A DNA stretch of 39,927 nt, from NCBI GenBank assembly GCA_023426545.1, contig JAFAAN010000003.1, positions 1-39,927 on the forward strand, given 5' to 3'. The notes beneath the pieces are model-generated. The model made no database searches, was not told the DNA's origin, and saw only the letters and a list, made by a program, of their open reading frames with translations. Made by a program: the position numbers and the translations under genes. Shown piece by piece: positions 25,001-33,609 of the stretch. Numbering within the stretch: position 1 is the first letter of the stretch; each line of letters begins with the position of its first letter. This stretch comes from Pseudomonadota bacterium (lineage in GTDB: Bacteria; Myxococcota; Myxococcia; Myxococcales; Myxococcaceae).

Positions 25001-25900
25001 CTACGCGGCGTTCCGGGAAGAGGCCGGCGTGCCCGGGGCCAGCAGCGAGAACCAGTCGGCGAGCGTCGGCCGCTCGGCCAGCTCCACGAAGGTGGTCTCC
25101 ACACCCTCGCTCCGCCACCGCTCCACCAGCGTCATCAGCCGGATGGAGTCCAGGCCCCGCTCGAGCAGGTTGTCATGGTCTCCCAGGGCCTCTGGAGGCT
25201 CCTGGAGCAGCTCGGCCACGGCGGCGCGCACCGCCTCGCGCGTCAGCGTTCCCGTTGACGGCACGGCGCCCAGCGCGTCGAGCACCTGCTGCGTGGTGGC
25301 GGTGACGGCGCAGAGCTGCGAGGCGTAGCTCAGCGCGAGCTGGTGGTGCGCCAGGGAGAAGTCGCCCAGCGCGTCGGCCACCAGGAACGGACGTACGTCG
25401 CTCATGAAGGCGTCGCTGGCCGTCTGGAGGCAGCCAATGTGCGCGTAGATGCCAGTGATGAGGAGCTGGTCGCGCCCGAGCTGCTTCATCCGGTCCATCA
25501 GGTCCGTCTTCCGGAACGCGCTGTAGCGCCACTTGGTGAGCTGGATGTCGCCGTCCCCCGGCGTCAGCGCGTCGATGATGCGCTTCTGCTCCGGTCCGGC
25601 GTTGATTCCGGTGCCCCAGAAGTCCAGCAGCAGGCCGCGCTGCTCAGGCGTCTGTCCCCCGGGCTGGGCCGAGTAGACGACGGGGACGCCCAGGGCCGTG
25701 CAGTGCTGGCGGAGGCGTTGGATGTTCGCGACCAGCTCCGTCACCGGGGACTGGCCCGCGGCGAAGGCGTCCACGAAGTAGCGCTGCATGTCATGGATGA
25801 GCAGCACCACGCGGCGCGGCTCCGGTGTCCACGACACCTTGTTCCTGGGCAGGTCGGCCGCGCCGGGCATGGGGTAGGGGGCAATGGCGGGGAGCGCCAT
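25001..25900 (-). CDS. mxcF: Isochorismatase / aryl carrier protein
   Basis: The product has 299 residues from the ATG at 25900, behind AAGGA. It is EntB-like and bifunctional. Residues 1-210 are an isochorismatase, which hydrolyses isochorismate to 2,3-dihydro-2,3-DHB and pyruvate, with LIHDMQRYF (D37), LTKWRYSAF (K123) and LITGIYAHIGCLQTASDAF. Residues 220-290 are an aryl carrier domain with LLERGLDSIRLM, where Ser252 would take the phosphopantetheine arm and carry DHB to MxcG. It lies 12 bases after mxcE and about 60 bases before mxcG in the same operon. Confidence 0.95.
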   Translation of the reverse strand: MALPAIAPYPMPGAADLPRNKVSWTPEPRRVVLLIHDMQRYFVDAFAAGQSPVTELVANIQRLRQHCTALGVPVVYSAQPGGQTPEQRGLLLDFWGTGINAGPEQKRIIDALTPGDGDIQLTKWRYSAFRKTDLMDRMKQLGRDQLLITGIYAHIGCLQTASDAFMSDVRPFLVADALGDFSLAHHQLALSYASQLCAVTATTQQVLDALGAVPSTGTLTREAVRAAVAELLQEPPEALGDHDNLLERGLDSIRLMTLVERWRSEGVETTFVELAERPTLADWFSLLAPGTPASSRNAA

Positions 25901-25912
25901 GGGTGGGTCCTT

Positions 25913-27559
25913 TCAGCGCGACACGCGCGAAACAGGGGAGGGAGCGGGTGCGCTGGCGAGGACCTCTCGCAGCGCCTTCTTGCTGACCTTGCCGACCCCC
26001 GTCTTGGGGAACGACTCGACGAACTCGATGCGGTCGGGAATCTTGAAGGCCGCCAGGCCGCGCCCACGCAGGAAGGCCGTGAGCGCGGAGGCCGCGGGCG
26101 GTGCGGCGCGCGGGATGACAAAGGCGCAGGTTCGCTCGCCGAGGAAGGGGTCCGGCACGGCCACCACCGCGGCGTCGTGTACGTCGGGATGGGCCAGGAG
26201 GTGGTTTTCGACTTCCTCGGCCGCGACCTTGTCGCCACCGCGGTTGATCTGATCCTTCGCGCGGCCCTCGACGACGAGCGAGCCGTCAGGCGTCAGGCGC
26301 ACCACGTCGCCGGTGTGATAGAAGCCGTCCGGCGTGAAGGCCCGCGCGTTGTGCGCCTCCGCCTTGTAGTAGCCGCGGATGGTGTAGGGGCCACGGGTGA
26401 GGAGCTCGCCCGTCTCGCCGGGCGCCACGTCCTCTCCGTCCTCGTTGACCACCCGGAGCTCGTCATCCGGGGAGATGGGGCGGCCCTGGGTGCTGACGAT
26501 GCGCTCCTCGGGGTCATCCAGCCGCGTGTAGTTGACGAGCCCCTCGGCCATGCCGAAGACCTGCTGGAGCGTGCAGCCCAGCGTAGGCTTCACCCTCCGC
26601 GCCGCTTCGGTGCTGAGTCGGGCTCCACCGACCTGGAGCACGCGCAGGCTCGCCAGTAAATGGCGGCGCGTCTGGGCCGCGTCCATCCAGACCATGGCCA
26701 GCGGCGGCACCACCGCGGTGATGGTGACGCGCTCGCGCTCGATGAGCGGAAAGACGGTGTCCGGGCTGGGGTTGGGGGCCAGCACCGCCGTGCCTCCGGC
26801 ATAGACGGTGCCGAGCACCCCTGGCGAGCTGAGCGGGAAGTTGTGGGCCGCGGGAAGCGCGCAGAGGTACACGCTCGACGTGTCGAGCTGGCAGATCTCC
26901 ACGCTGCCGCGAAGGCTGTAGATGTAGTCGTCGTGGGTGCGGGGGATGAGCTTCGGGGCGCCCGTGCTCCCACCGGAGAGCTGGAAGAAGGCCACGTCAC
27001 GGGCGGCGGGCCCCGGCGGCAGCGAAGCCGGCTCCGCATACAAGCTGCTCAGTGGAGTGAAGGGGCCCGCGTCCCCGGCGACGATGACGTGCTCGAGCGT
27101 GGGGCTCGTGCCACGTACCTGTTCGGCCAGTGCGCGGTAATCGAAGCCCGAGTGCTTGTCCGCGATGACATAGGCCACCGCCTCGGTGAAGGCGCAGAAG
27201 TAGCCAATCTCCGAGGCGCGGTGCGCGGGCAGCGCGAACACGGGCAGCGCGCCCAGGCGGAAGAGCGCGAAGATGACCTCGAAGAACTCGGCGATGTTGG
27301 GCAACTGCACCACCACGCGGTCCCGGGCCCGGATGCCCAGCGCGTAGAAGCCCGCGGCGAGCTGGCTGGCCCGCCTGTCGAGGTCGCGGTACGTGAGCCG
27401 ACTGTCGCCGGAGACCAGGGCGGTGTGCTCGCCATGGCGCTCCGCGCGCTCGCGCAGGAGCTGCCCGAAGGTCTCGCCACGCCAGTAGCCGGCCTTGCGG
27501 TAGCGGTCGGCAAAGGCTTCGGGCCAGGTGGGGCAGCCAGGGAGGAGTGAGCCGGTCAT
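25913..27559 (-). CDS. mxcE: 2,3-Dihydroxybenzoate-AMP ligase
   Basis: The product has 548 residues from the ATG at 27559, which overlaps the mxcD stop codon by four bases (ATGA). Longer upstream frames run antisense into mxcD. It is an EntE-like stand-alone adenylation enzyme, with core motif FFQLSGGSTGAPKLIPRTH, QQVFGMAEGLVNYTRLDDP (aryl-acid type), YHTGDVVRLTPDG, GRAKDQINRGGDKV and the C-terminal catalytic lysine in KTGVGKVSKKALRE. It activates DHB with ATP and loads it on the MxcF carrier domain. Confidence 0.96.
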   Translation of the reverse strand: MTGSLLPGCPTWPEAFADRYRKAGYWRGETFGQLLRERAERHGEHTALVSGDSRLTYRDLDRRASQLAAGFYALGIRARDRVVVQLPNIAEFFEVIFALFRLGALPVFALPAHRASEIGYFCAFTEAVAYVIADKHSGFDYRALAEQVRGTSPTLEHVIVAGDAGPFTPLSSLYAEPASLPPGPAARDVAFFQLSGGSTGAPKLIPRTHDDYIYSLRGSVEICQLDTSSVYLCALPAAHNFPLSSPGVLGTVYAGGTAVLAPNPSPDTVFPLIERERVTITAVVPPLAMVWMDAAQTRRHLLASLRVLQVGGARLSTEAARRVKPTLGCTLQQVFGMAEGLVNYTRLDDPEERIVSTQGRPISPDDELRVVNEDGEDVAPGETGELLTRGPYTIRGYYKAEAHNARAFTPDGFYHTGDVVRLTPDGSLVVEGRAKDQINRGGDKVAAEEVENHLLAHPDVHDAAVVAVPDPFLGERTCAFVIPRAAPPAASALTAFLRGRGLAAFKIPDRIEFVESFPKTGVGKVSKKALREVLASAPAPSPVSRVSR

Positions 27560-28761
27560 GACGTGGCTCCAGCGCTCTGTCCCAGGCCCATGGCGTGGAG
27601 CATGGTGCGGAACTTGGCCTCGGTCTCCGCCAGCTCGGACTCGGGCGTGGAGCCCACCACGATGCCCGCCCCCGCGAAGAGGCGGAGCGTGCGCTCGCTG
27701 GCTTCCGCGCAGCGGATGGTCACCGCCCACTGCCCGTCGCCCGTGGCGTCGCACCAGCCCACGGTCCCCGTGTAGTAGCCGCGCTCGAAGGGCTCGATGG
27801 CGCCGATGGTCTCGTGGGCCAGCCGCGTGGGGTAGCCGCACACCGCGGGCGTCGGGTGCATGGCCACCGCCAGCGTCAGCGAGGAGATGGACGGGTCTGC
27901 GAGCTCGCCGGTGATGCGGCTCGACAGGTGCCACATGGTGGCGGTGCTGACGAGCGACGGATCCGCGGGGACGTGAAGCGCCTTGCAGTACGGGCGCAGC
28001 GCCTCCGTCACGGCCTCGATGACCACCGCGTGCTCATGGAGGTCTTTCGGAGACTTGAGCAGCGCTGCGGCGCGCTCCTGGTCTTCTAGCGGCTCGGCGC
28101 TGCGCGCGGCGGAGCCGGCCAGGGGATTGGCGACCACCTGGAAGCCGGAGCGTGCCACCAGCAGCTCAGGGCTGGCGCCGATGAGCGTGCGGACCTCACC
28201 CGGAGCGCCGTCCCGCGAGGGGAGGTCGGCGGCGAAGGTGTAGCCAGAGGGGTTTCTCCACGCGAGGTTGTGCAGGAGCTTCCGTAGGTTGATGGGCGCG
28301 GCGGCGTTCAGCTGGAGCGAGCGCGACAGCACCACCTTCTGGAGCGGGCCGTCCTGCATCAGCTTCAGGGCCCTCGCGACGCCGTCGAGATAGGCGGCGG
28401 GCTCCGGCACCGGCTGGACGGTGTAGCTGGACGTGAACGGGCGCTGAATCTGTACGTCCTGTTCGAAGGCCAGCGGCCCCGCGCGCTGGAGCGTCAGGGG
28501 CACGACGAGCTGCGCGGGCACGGAGCCGTCGAAGGGAATCGCGCCCACCGCTACGGGGATGTCGTGGTCCGCCTGACGGGCGTCATCGAGCGCCGCGCTC
28601 ACCCGTTCGGGCAGCCGGGCCAGCGCGTCCGCTCCGCCCACGTGCGGCACGGTGGCGAAGGTGCCGCGAGCGAGCAGCGTGCGGCGCGGCGTGGCGAAGA
28701 AGAACGAAGCGCCGGCCTCATAGCTCTCGAGCAACTGCGCGGCGAGTGTCTGCGGTCCCAT
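27556..28761 (-). CDS. mxcD: Isochorismate synthase
   Basis: The product has 401 residues from the ATG at 28761, behind GAAGGAG. It is a chorismate-binding enzyme of the EntC/DhbC type. The C-terminal catalytic half shows LIGASPELLVARSG, ANPLAGSAARS, EHAVVIEAV, MWHLSSRITGEL, LHPT-type AMHPTPAVCGYP, FERGYYTGTVGW and LRLFAGAGIVVGS. It turns chorismate into isochorismate, the first committed step to DHB. It leads the unit mxcD-E-F-G-aroAA5 and has its own Fur-like site 62 bases upstream. Confidence 0.95.
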   Translation of the reverse strand: MGPQTLAAQLLESYEAGASFFFATPRRTLLARGTFATVPHVGGADALARLPERVSAALDDARQADHDIPVAVGAIPFDGSVPAQLVVPLTLQRAGPLAFEQDVQIQRPFTSSYTVQPVPEPAAYLDGVARALKLMQDGPLQKVVLSRSLQLNAAAPINLRKLLHNLAWRNPSGYTFAADLPSRDGAPGEVRTLIGASPELLVARSGFQVVANPLAGSAARSAEPLEDQERAAALLKSPKDLHEHAVVIEAVTEALRPYCKALHVPADPSLVSTATMWHLSSRITGELADPSISSLTLAVAMHPTPAVCGYPTRLAHETIGAIEPFERGYYTGTVGWCDATGDGQWAVTIRCAEASERTLRLFAGAGIVVGSTPESELAETEAKFRTMLHAMGLGQSAGATS

Positions 28762-28822
28762 GGGAGCTCCTTCAGTGCTGCGGGTGCCCCGGCTGGCAGG
28801 GCATAGGGTCTTTTATGAATTG

Positions 28823-28841
28823 GATCCTAATAATCATTCTC
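28823..28841 (-). promoter_or_regulatory. Fur-box-like operator of mxcD
   Basis: GATCCTAATAATCATTCTC on the plus strand matches the Fur consensus at 15 of 19 bases. It lies in a strongly AT-rich stretch between mxcC and mxcD, showing that mxcD-E-F-G has a promoter separate from mxcC. Confidence 0.72.
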
Positions 28842-28860
28842 AACTCGTGGGCGGACGCCT

Positions 28861-28878
28861 CCCTCTTCAATGAGAGGG
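28861..28878 (-). terminator. Hairpin after mxcC
   Basis: CCCTCT (28861-28866) pairs with AGAGGG (28873-28878) around a six-base loop, directly beyond the mxcC stop codon at 28883-28881. Flanking CGCCT and AGGCG can add a second, bulged segment. Lying between the mxcC stop and the mxcD operator, it supports two transcription units. Confidence 0.45.
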
Positions 28879-28880
28879 GA

Positions 28881-29654
28881 CTAGGCGTCGAGCGTCGCGC
28901 CTCCGTCGACGCGGAGGTCATGCAGGGTGATGTGCCGGGCCGCGTCCGAGACGAGGAAGCGCACCGCGCTGGCAATGTCCTCGGGGGAGGCGATGCGTCG
29001 CAGGGGGATGCCCAGGCGGTATGCCTCCGGCGAGCCTGCAATCACGGCCTGGGCACCGTGCTCGTCCGACCAGAGCGTGCGCTGCATGGCGGTGTCCGTG
29101 GAGCCCGGCGACACGACGTTGCAGCGGATGCCATGCGGCGCGAGCTCCAGCCCCAGGCACTTGGTGAGCATGCTGGAAGCGGCCTTGGACGCGGCGTAGG
29201 CGGCCATCTGCATGCGGGGCACGGCCGCGGCATTGGAGCCCACGGTGACGATGGCGCCGCGGTGCCGGGGCACCATGCGTCGGGCGACGGCCCGGGACAC
29301 CTGGAACACGCCCAGCGTGTTGACGGAGAAGGTGAAGGCCCAGTCCTCATCGCTGTAGGACAGGATGGGGCCGGGGCGCAGCACGCCCGCGACGTTGGCG
29401 AGCACCTCGATGGGGCCCAGCTCCTGCTCGATTCGCTCGACCGTCGCCTCCACGGTGGTGACGTCACTCACGCTGGCCGGAAACGCCGCCGCCTGGAGAC
29501 CTCGCGCGCGCAGCTCGGTGACGAGCGAGGACAGGCCCTCCGCATTCGTATCGACCGCGGCGATGACGGCTTCATCCCCGAGCGCACGGGCTACCGCCGC
29601 GCCAATCCCCTGGGCCGCCCCAGTCACCAGCGCCACCCGAGTGGGTCTTCCCAT
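28881..29654 (-). CDS. mxcC: 2,3-Dihydro-2,3-dihydroxybenzoate dehydrogenase
   Basis: The product has 257 residues from the ATG at 29654, behind GAGG. The 32 extra upstream codons would run through the Fur-like operator. It is a short-chain dehydrogenase of the EntA type: TGAAQGIG (11-18), NVAG (87-90), IVTVGS with Ser140, and YAASK with Tyr153 and Lys157. It oxidises 2,3-dihydro-DHB to DHB with NAD+. It stands in its own transcription unit, bounded by an operator upstream and a hairpin downstream. Confidence 0.95.
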   Translation of the reverse strand: MGRPTRVALVTGAAQGIGAAVARALGDEAVIAAVDTNAEGLSSLVTELRARGLQAAAFPASVSDVTTVEATVERIEQELGPIEVLANVAGVLRPGPILSYSDEDWAFTFSVNTLGVFQVSRAVARRMVPRHRGAIVTVGSNAAAVPRMQMAAYAASKAASSMLTKCLGLELAPHGIRCNVVSPGSTDTAMQRTLWSDEHGAQAVIAGSPEAYRLGIPLRRIASPEDIASAVRFLVSDAARHITLHDLRVDGGATLDA

Positions 29655-29708
29655 TTCCGTGCCCCTCGACCTTCGCGGACCGACAATTGGGTCGCTTAAA
29701 TAGATGTT

Positions 29709-29734
29709 GATAATGATTCTCATTATCGATAATG
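29709..29734 (-). promoter_or_regulatory. Extended Fur operator of mxcC
   Basis: GATAATGATTCTCATTATC (29709-29727) matches the Fur consensus at 17-18 of 19 bases. It overlaps a perfect 14-bp palindrome, CATTATCGATAATG (29721-29734), so the hexamer GATAAT/ATTATC occurs three times and two dimers could bind. The rest of the 317-base gap up to the next gene (29735-29971) shows no other element that I can name. Confidence 0.85.
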
Positions 29735-29971
29735 CGCGAGTTTGTGCCACGCACTGTCAGAGGTGTCAAGAACGGAAGTGCGGGTTTACGGGAAACGCAT
29801 CGTGCAACGGTCCTCCGGTTTCCGCGGCCGGGGCGGGGGACCCGGTGACTGTCCGTTGGCGGGATTTCTCGTGCCAGAGTCGAACGCGAATCCGGTCACG
29901 TGGCGGTGCGCCCCGCTCCGTGTTCGGGGCCGCACATGATGGCGCTGGAGTTGCAGCGAGGTGTGGGACTC

Positions 29972-32371
29972 ATGACCCAGCTCCACCACGATGTCCGGCA
30001 GGCCCTGCGCCGCATGTGGCGTGAGCCTGCCTTCACGGTCGTCATCGTCACCACGCTCGCGTTGGCCATTGGCGCGACCACCGCAGTGTTCAGCGCGGTG
30101 TACCAGGTGCTGCTTCGCCCACTGCCCTATGCCGCGCCCGAGCAGTTGGTGACGCTGTATCAGTCCACGCCCCAGCGCGAGCGGCTGGGCGTGTCGTGGC
30201 TGTCGCTCCAGGCGTGGCGTGACCGGTCGCATTCGTTCCAGGGGCTGGAGGGCCTCTCCATTCGAGACACCGCGCTGGCGGGGGAGGGCGAGGTGGTGCG
30301 GGTCCGCGCGGGCCGCGCGACGCCGGGCTTGCTGTCGCTCCTGGGCGTCCGGCCCCTGTTGGGCCAGGACTTCGATACCGGCGTGGAGGCTCGCGGCCGC
30401 GATGACGGGGTGCTCCTGTCGCATGCGCTGTGGCAGCGGTACTTCGGAGGCCGTCCGGACGTGGTGGGGCGGACGTTGCTGCTCGACGATCAGCTCCACA
30501 CGGTGCTGGGCGTGCTTCCTCCGGAGTTCCGGTTCGCGCCCGACGTGGAGGTGTGGAAGCCGCTCGCGCTGGCTCCGGGAGAAGCCGCCCACGGCGTCTG
30601 GTTGCGCGTGGTGGGGCGCCTGCGCGCGGGCGTCGAGCTGGCGCAGGCGCGCACGGAGATGACGGCCCTGGGCGCGGCGCTCGTTCGCGAGCCGGGCTTC
30701 ACGGAGGAGCCCCCGGGGGTGCGGCTGCTGCCGCTGCACACCCAGGTGACGGAGGGCGCCAGCGACAGGCTTTGGCTCCTGGCGGGTGTGGTGGCGCTGG
30801 TGCTGTTCGTGGCCTGCGCGAACGTGGCCAACCTGCTCCTGGCCCGGGCCTCGGCCCGCGAGCGGGAGGTGTCGGTGCGCGCCGCGCTGGGGGCGGGAAG
30901 GGGCACGCTGGTACGCCAGTTCCTGGTGGAGAGCGGACTGCTCGCGCTCGCAGGGGGCATGTCGGGGTTGTTGCTGGCGATGTGGGGCCTGGACCTGCTG
31001 CGTGCGCTGCTCCCGCCGCAGGTGGTGCGGCCGGAGGCCGTGCGCCTGGAGCCGCATGTCCTGGTCATCGCCCTGGGCCTTTCGATGCTGACGAGCCTGC
31101 TCTTCGGCCTGGTCCCCGCGCTGCGGGCGTCGCGGGCCGATGCGCGGGGGGCGCTTGGGGCTTTGCGTGGCGGAGCGGGAGCCACCGGGCGCGGACGCGT
31201 GCGGGACGTATTGGTGGTCGCGCAGGTGGCGCTGGCGCTGATTCCCCTGGTGGGTGCGGGGTTGATGCTGCGGACGTTGCATGCCTTGAGCACCCTGCCG
31301 CTGGGCTTCGAGCCTCGCGGCGTCACGGTGGTGGACCTGTCACTGCCTTCGTCGCAGTTCAAGGACGAAGCGGCACAGCGGGCCCTCTACTCCGACCTGT
31401 TGGCGCGGGTGCGGGGACTCCCCGGTGTGACGTCCGCGGGCTTGTCCAGCACCGTGCCGCTGTGGGGGCGAAGCGGCCTGGCCCCGGTGCTATTGCCGGG
31501 AGAGCCGCCATCGCTCGCGGAGACGCGTGACCTGGTCCACTTCCGGACGGCCAGTGACGGCTACTTCGGCACCCTGGGCATTCCGGTGCGGCAGGGGCGA
31601 GGCCTCGAGGCATGGGACGGGGCAGGCACGGCGCCGGTGGTGGTCGTCAACGAGACCTTCGCCCGTCGCTACTTCCCGGGCCGGAGCGCGGTGGGCCAGC
31701 GCGTGCAACTGGTGCTCGACGGGGAGCCCTTCCGCGAGGTGGTCGGCGTGGTGGGAGATGTCCGCCACAACAGCCTCGCCGAGCCGCCGGTCAGCGAGGC
31801 CTTCGTACCCATGGGGCAGCTCTGGGGACTGCGCATGTTGCTGACCGTCCGCGCGTCGCCGGACAGCGCCGCGCTGACCCCGCTGCTGAGGGACCAACTG
31901 CGGGCGGCGGCTCCGTCGCTGCCCCGGGCGCAGGTCCGGTCCCTGGTGGACGTCATGGACGACAGCATCGGCCAGACCCGGGTGCTGGGCGCCTTGCTGG
32001 TGGCGCTGGCGGTGCTGGGTCTGACGCTTGCGGGCGTGGGGCTCTACGGTGTGCTGTCGTACTCGGTGAGTCAGCGCACTCGCGAGCTGGGCATCCGCAT
32101 CGCGTTGGGGGCGCCCCTGCACGGGCTGGTCTGGTGGGTGGTGCGTCAGGGGCTCGCGCTCGCCGTGGCGGGCATTGTCCTGGGGCTCGCGGGCGCCGCA
32201 GCGCTGTCGCGCAGCCTGGCCAGCATCCTTCATGGGGTGAGCGCGTTCGACGGTGTCACGTTCATGGCGGTGCCCGTCCTGCTGGGGGCGGTGGCGCTCC
32301 TGGCGAGCTGGCTCCCCGCCCAGCGCGCGGTGCGAGTGCCTCCACACGAAGCGCTGCGCGCCGACGGCTGA
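29972..32371 (+). CDS. FtsX/MacB-type orphan ABC permease (ADOP family)
   Basis: The product has 799 residues from the ATG at 29972; in-frame starts at 29900 and 29939 are possible. It has two copies of the MacB-periplasmic plus FtsX permease unit. TM1 is at about 27-48 (VVIVTTLALAIGATTAVFSA), the first FtsX part contains ACANVANLLLARASARERE, and a second signal-anchor-like segment begins DVLVVAQVALALIPLV. The final FtsX part contains GLYGVLSYSVSQRTRELGIR. This duplicated layout without an ATPase gene next to it is the ADOP type. The substrate is unknown. It is divergent from mxcC and shares the upstream region with its Fur operator, but belonging to the regulon is unproven. Confidence 0.88.
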   Translation: MTQLHHDVRQALRRMWREPAFTVVIVTTLALAIGATTAVFSAVYQVLLRPLPYAAPEQLVTLYQSTPQRERLGVSWLSLQAWRDRSHSFQGLEGLSIRDTALAGEGEVVRVRAGRATPGLLSLLGVRPLLGQDFDTGVEARGRDDGVLLSHALWQRYFGGRPDVVGRTLLLDDQLHTVLGVLPPEFRFAPDVEVWKPLALAPGEAAHGVWLRVVGRLRAGVELAQARTEMTALGAALVREPGFTEEPPGVRLLPLHTQVTEGASDRLWLLAGVVALVLFVACANVANLLLARASAREREVSVRAALGAGRGTLVRQFLVESGLLALAGGMSGLLLAMWGLDLLRALLPPQVVRPEAVRLEPHVLVIALGLSMLTSLLFGLVPALRASRADARGALGALRGGAGATGRGRVRDVLVVAQVALALIPLVGAGLMLRTLHALSTLPLGFEPRGVTVVDLSLPSSQFKDEAAQRALYSDLLARVRGLPGVTSAGLSSTVPLWGRSGLAPVLLPGEPPSLAETRDLVHFRTASDGYFGTLGIPVRQGRGLEAWDGAGTAPVVVVNETFARRYFPGRSAVGQRVQLVLDGEPFREVVGVVGDVRHNSLAEPPVSEAFVPMGQLWGLRMLLTVRASPDSAALTPLLRDQLRAAAPSLPRAQVRSLVDVMDDSIGQTRVLGALLVALAVLGLTLAGVGLYGVLSYSVSQRTRELGIRIALGAPLHGLVWWVVRQGLALAVAGIVLGLAGAAALSRSLASILHGVSAFDGVTFMAVPVLLGAVALLASWLPAQRAVRVPPHEALRADG

Positions 32372-32404
32372 TGGTGCTGGCGCGAGCGTCCACTGCCCGC
32401 GACG

Positions 32405-33409
32405 TCAGGGTCTGACGACGCAGCGGAACCCGATGTGGGACGTTCCGCTGTCCACGGCCTGGGGCGAGCGCGCCGCGGGCCGGTAACGCAGGCAGTAGTT
32501 GGGCGCGCACAGGTGGCTGCCTCCCTTGAGCACGCGGCGGGGAATCTTCACCTTGGGCAGGCAGGGGTCCAGGCTGCGATCCGCCGTGGCCGGGCCGCGT
32601 GGGTTGACGGGGATGCAGCACGCCTTCCCGGCGTTGCCGTCGTGCCGCTCCTGGTACCAGTCCGTGGTCCACTCCCACACGTTGCCGGCCATGTCGAAGA
32701 GGCCGTAGGTGTTGGGCGGGAAGCTGCCCACGGGGGACGTGCCCTCGAAGCCATCCGTGTTCAGGTTCTGCCAGGGGAACGCACCCTGCCAGGTGTTGGC
32801 CATCAGCTTGCCGCCCGGGGCGAACTCGTCACCCCAGACGTAGATCTTCCGGTCCAGCCCGCCGCGCGCGGCGTACTCCCACTCGGCCTCCGAGGGGAGC
32901 GCTTTGCCCGCCCAGTTCGCGTAGGCGAGCGCGTCCTCGTAGCAGACGTGCACCACCGGATGCTGCTCGCGCCCTTGCAAGGTGCTGTCAGGGCCTTCTG
33001 GGTGCTTCCAGCAGGCGCCTGCCGTGTAGAACCACCACTGCGTCAGGTTACGCAGGTCCACGGGCCCGAGCGTCTTGCGGAACACCAGCGAGCCGGGAAC
33101 GAGGAGCGCCGGATTCGCGCCAGGGAACTCGTCGGGGTTCAGCGGACGCTCGGCCACGGTGACGTAGCCGGTGGCTTCCACGAAGCGGGCGAAGTCCGCG
33201 TTCGTCACCGGGTGGCTGTCCATCCAGAAGTCGGTCACCGTCACCTGATGCGAGGGGCGCTCCTCCGGATAGTGGTGGTCCGAGCCCATCCAGTACGTGC
33301 CACCGCGGATGTAGACCATGCCCGGCAGCGAGCGTGCTTGCTGTCCAGGCTCGCTCTGCATGGGGCGCGCGTCCTGGGTCGCGACCGCGTCGACGACGTC
33401 GTTGCTCAT
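32405..33409 (-). CDS. Formylglycine-generating enzyme (SUMF1/FGE) homologue
   Basis: The product has 334 residues from the ATG at 33409, behind GGGAGG. FGE-sulfatase domain: MVYIRGGTYWMGSD near residue 31, HPVTNADFARFVEATGY, HPVVHVCYEDALAYANWAG, LPSEAEWEYAARGG, NTYGLFDMAGNVWEWT and KGGSHLCAPNYCLRYRPAAR. The last block holds both copper-binding cysteines, C301 and C306, at the spacing of true FGE, followed by GTSHIGFRCV. Most bacterial relatives lack this pair, so real sulfatase-cysteine oxidation (Cys to formylglycine) is likely. No sulfatase gene is in the window. There is no signal peptide, so it is cytoplasmic. Confidence 0.92.
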   Translation of the reverse strand: MSNDVVDAVATQDARPMQSEPGQQARSLPGMVYIRGGTYWMGSDHHYPEERPSHQVTVTDFWMDSHPVTNADFARFVEATGYVTVAERPLNPDEFPGANPALLVPGSLVFRKTLGPVDLRNLTQWWFYTAGACWKHPEGPDSTLQGREQHPVVHVCYEDALAYANWAGKALPSEAEWEYAARGGLDRKIYVWGDEFAPGGKLMANTWQGAFPWQNLNTDGFEGTSPVGSFPPNTYGLFDMAGNVWEWTTDWYQERHDGNAGKACCIPVNPRGPATADRSLDPCLPKVKIPRRVLKGGSHLCAPNYCLRYRPAARSPQAVDSGTSHIGFRCVVRP

Positions 33410-33609
33410 GTGGGTTCCTCCCTCTCCCCGAGAATGGAGGGGCGCCCCGGGCCCCGGATGGAAACGTGTGGGGCCGCGCGGCAGGGAACAATCCGGCCCT
33501 CGGGGGCTGGCGGCGTGTCGGCGCTCGCACCTCCGGCACGTTCCAGGAGCCGGCCCCGGGACGCTTGTGCGGTGCAGGACGCGTCCCCACCGTGGTGGCG
33601 TTCCCGGCC

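Noticed and set aside
27560..27934. Upstream extension of the mxcE frame
   Set aside because: It lies inside mxcD in another frame. The ATGA overlap at 27556-27559 is the usual coupled start.
29786..31282. A 498-codon minus-strand frame across the permease
   Set aside because: It is Gln/His/Arg-rich and antisense to the conserved FtsX/MacB sequence.
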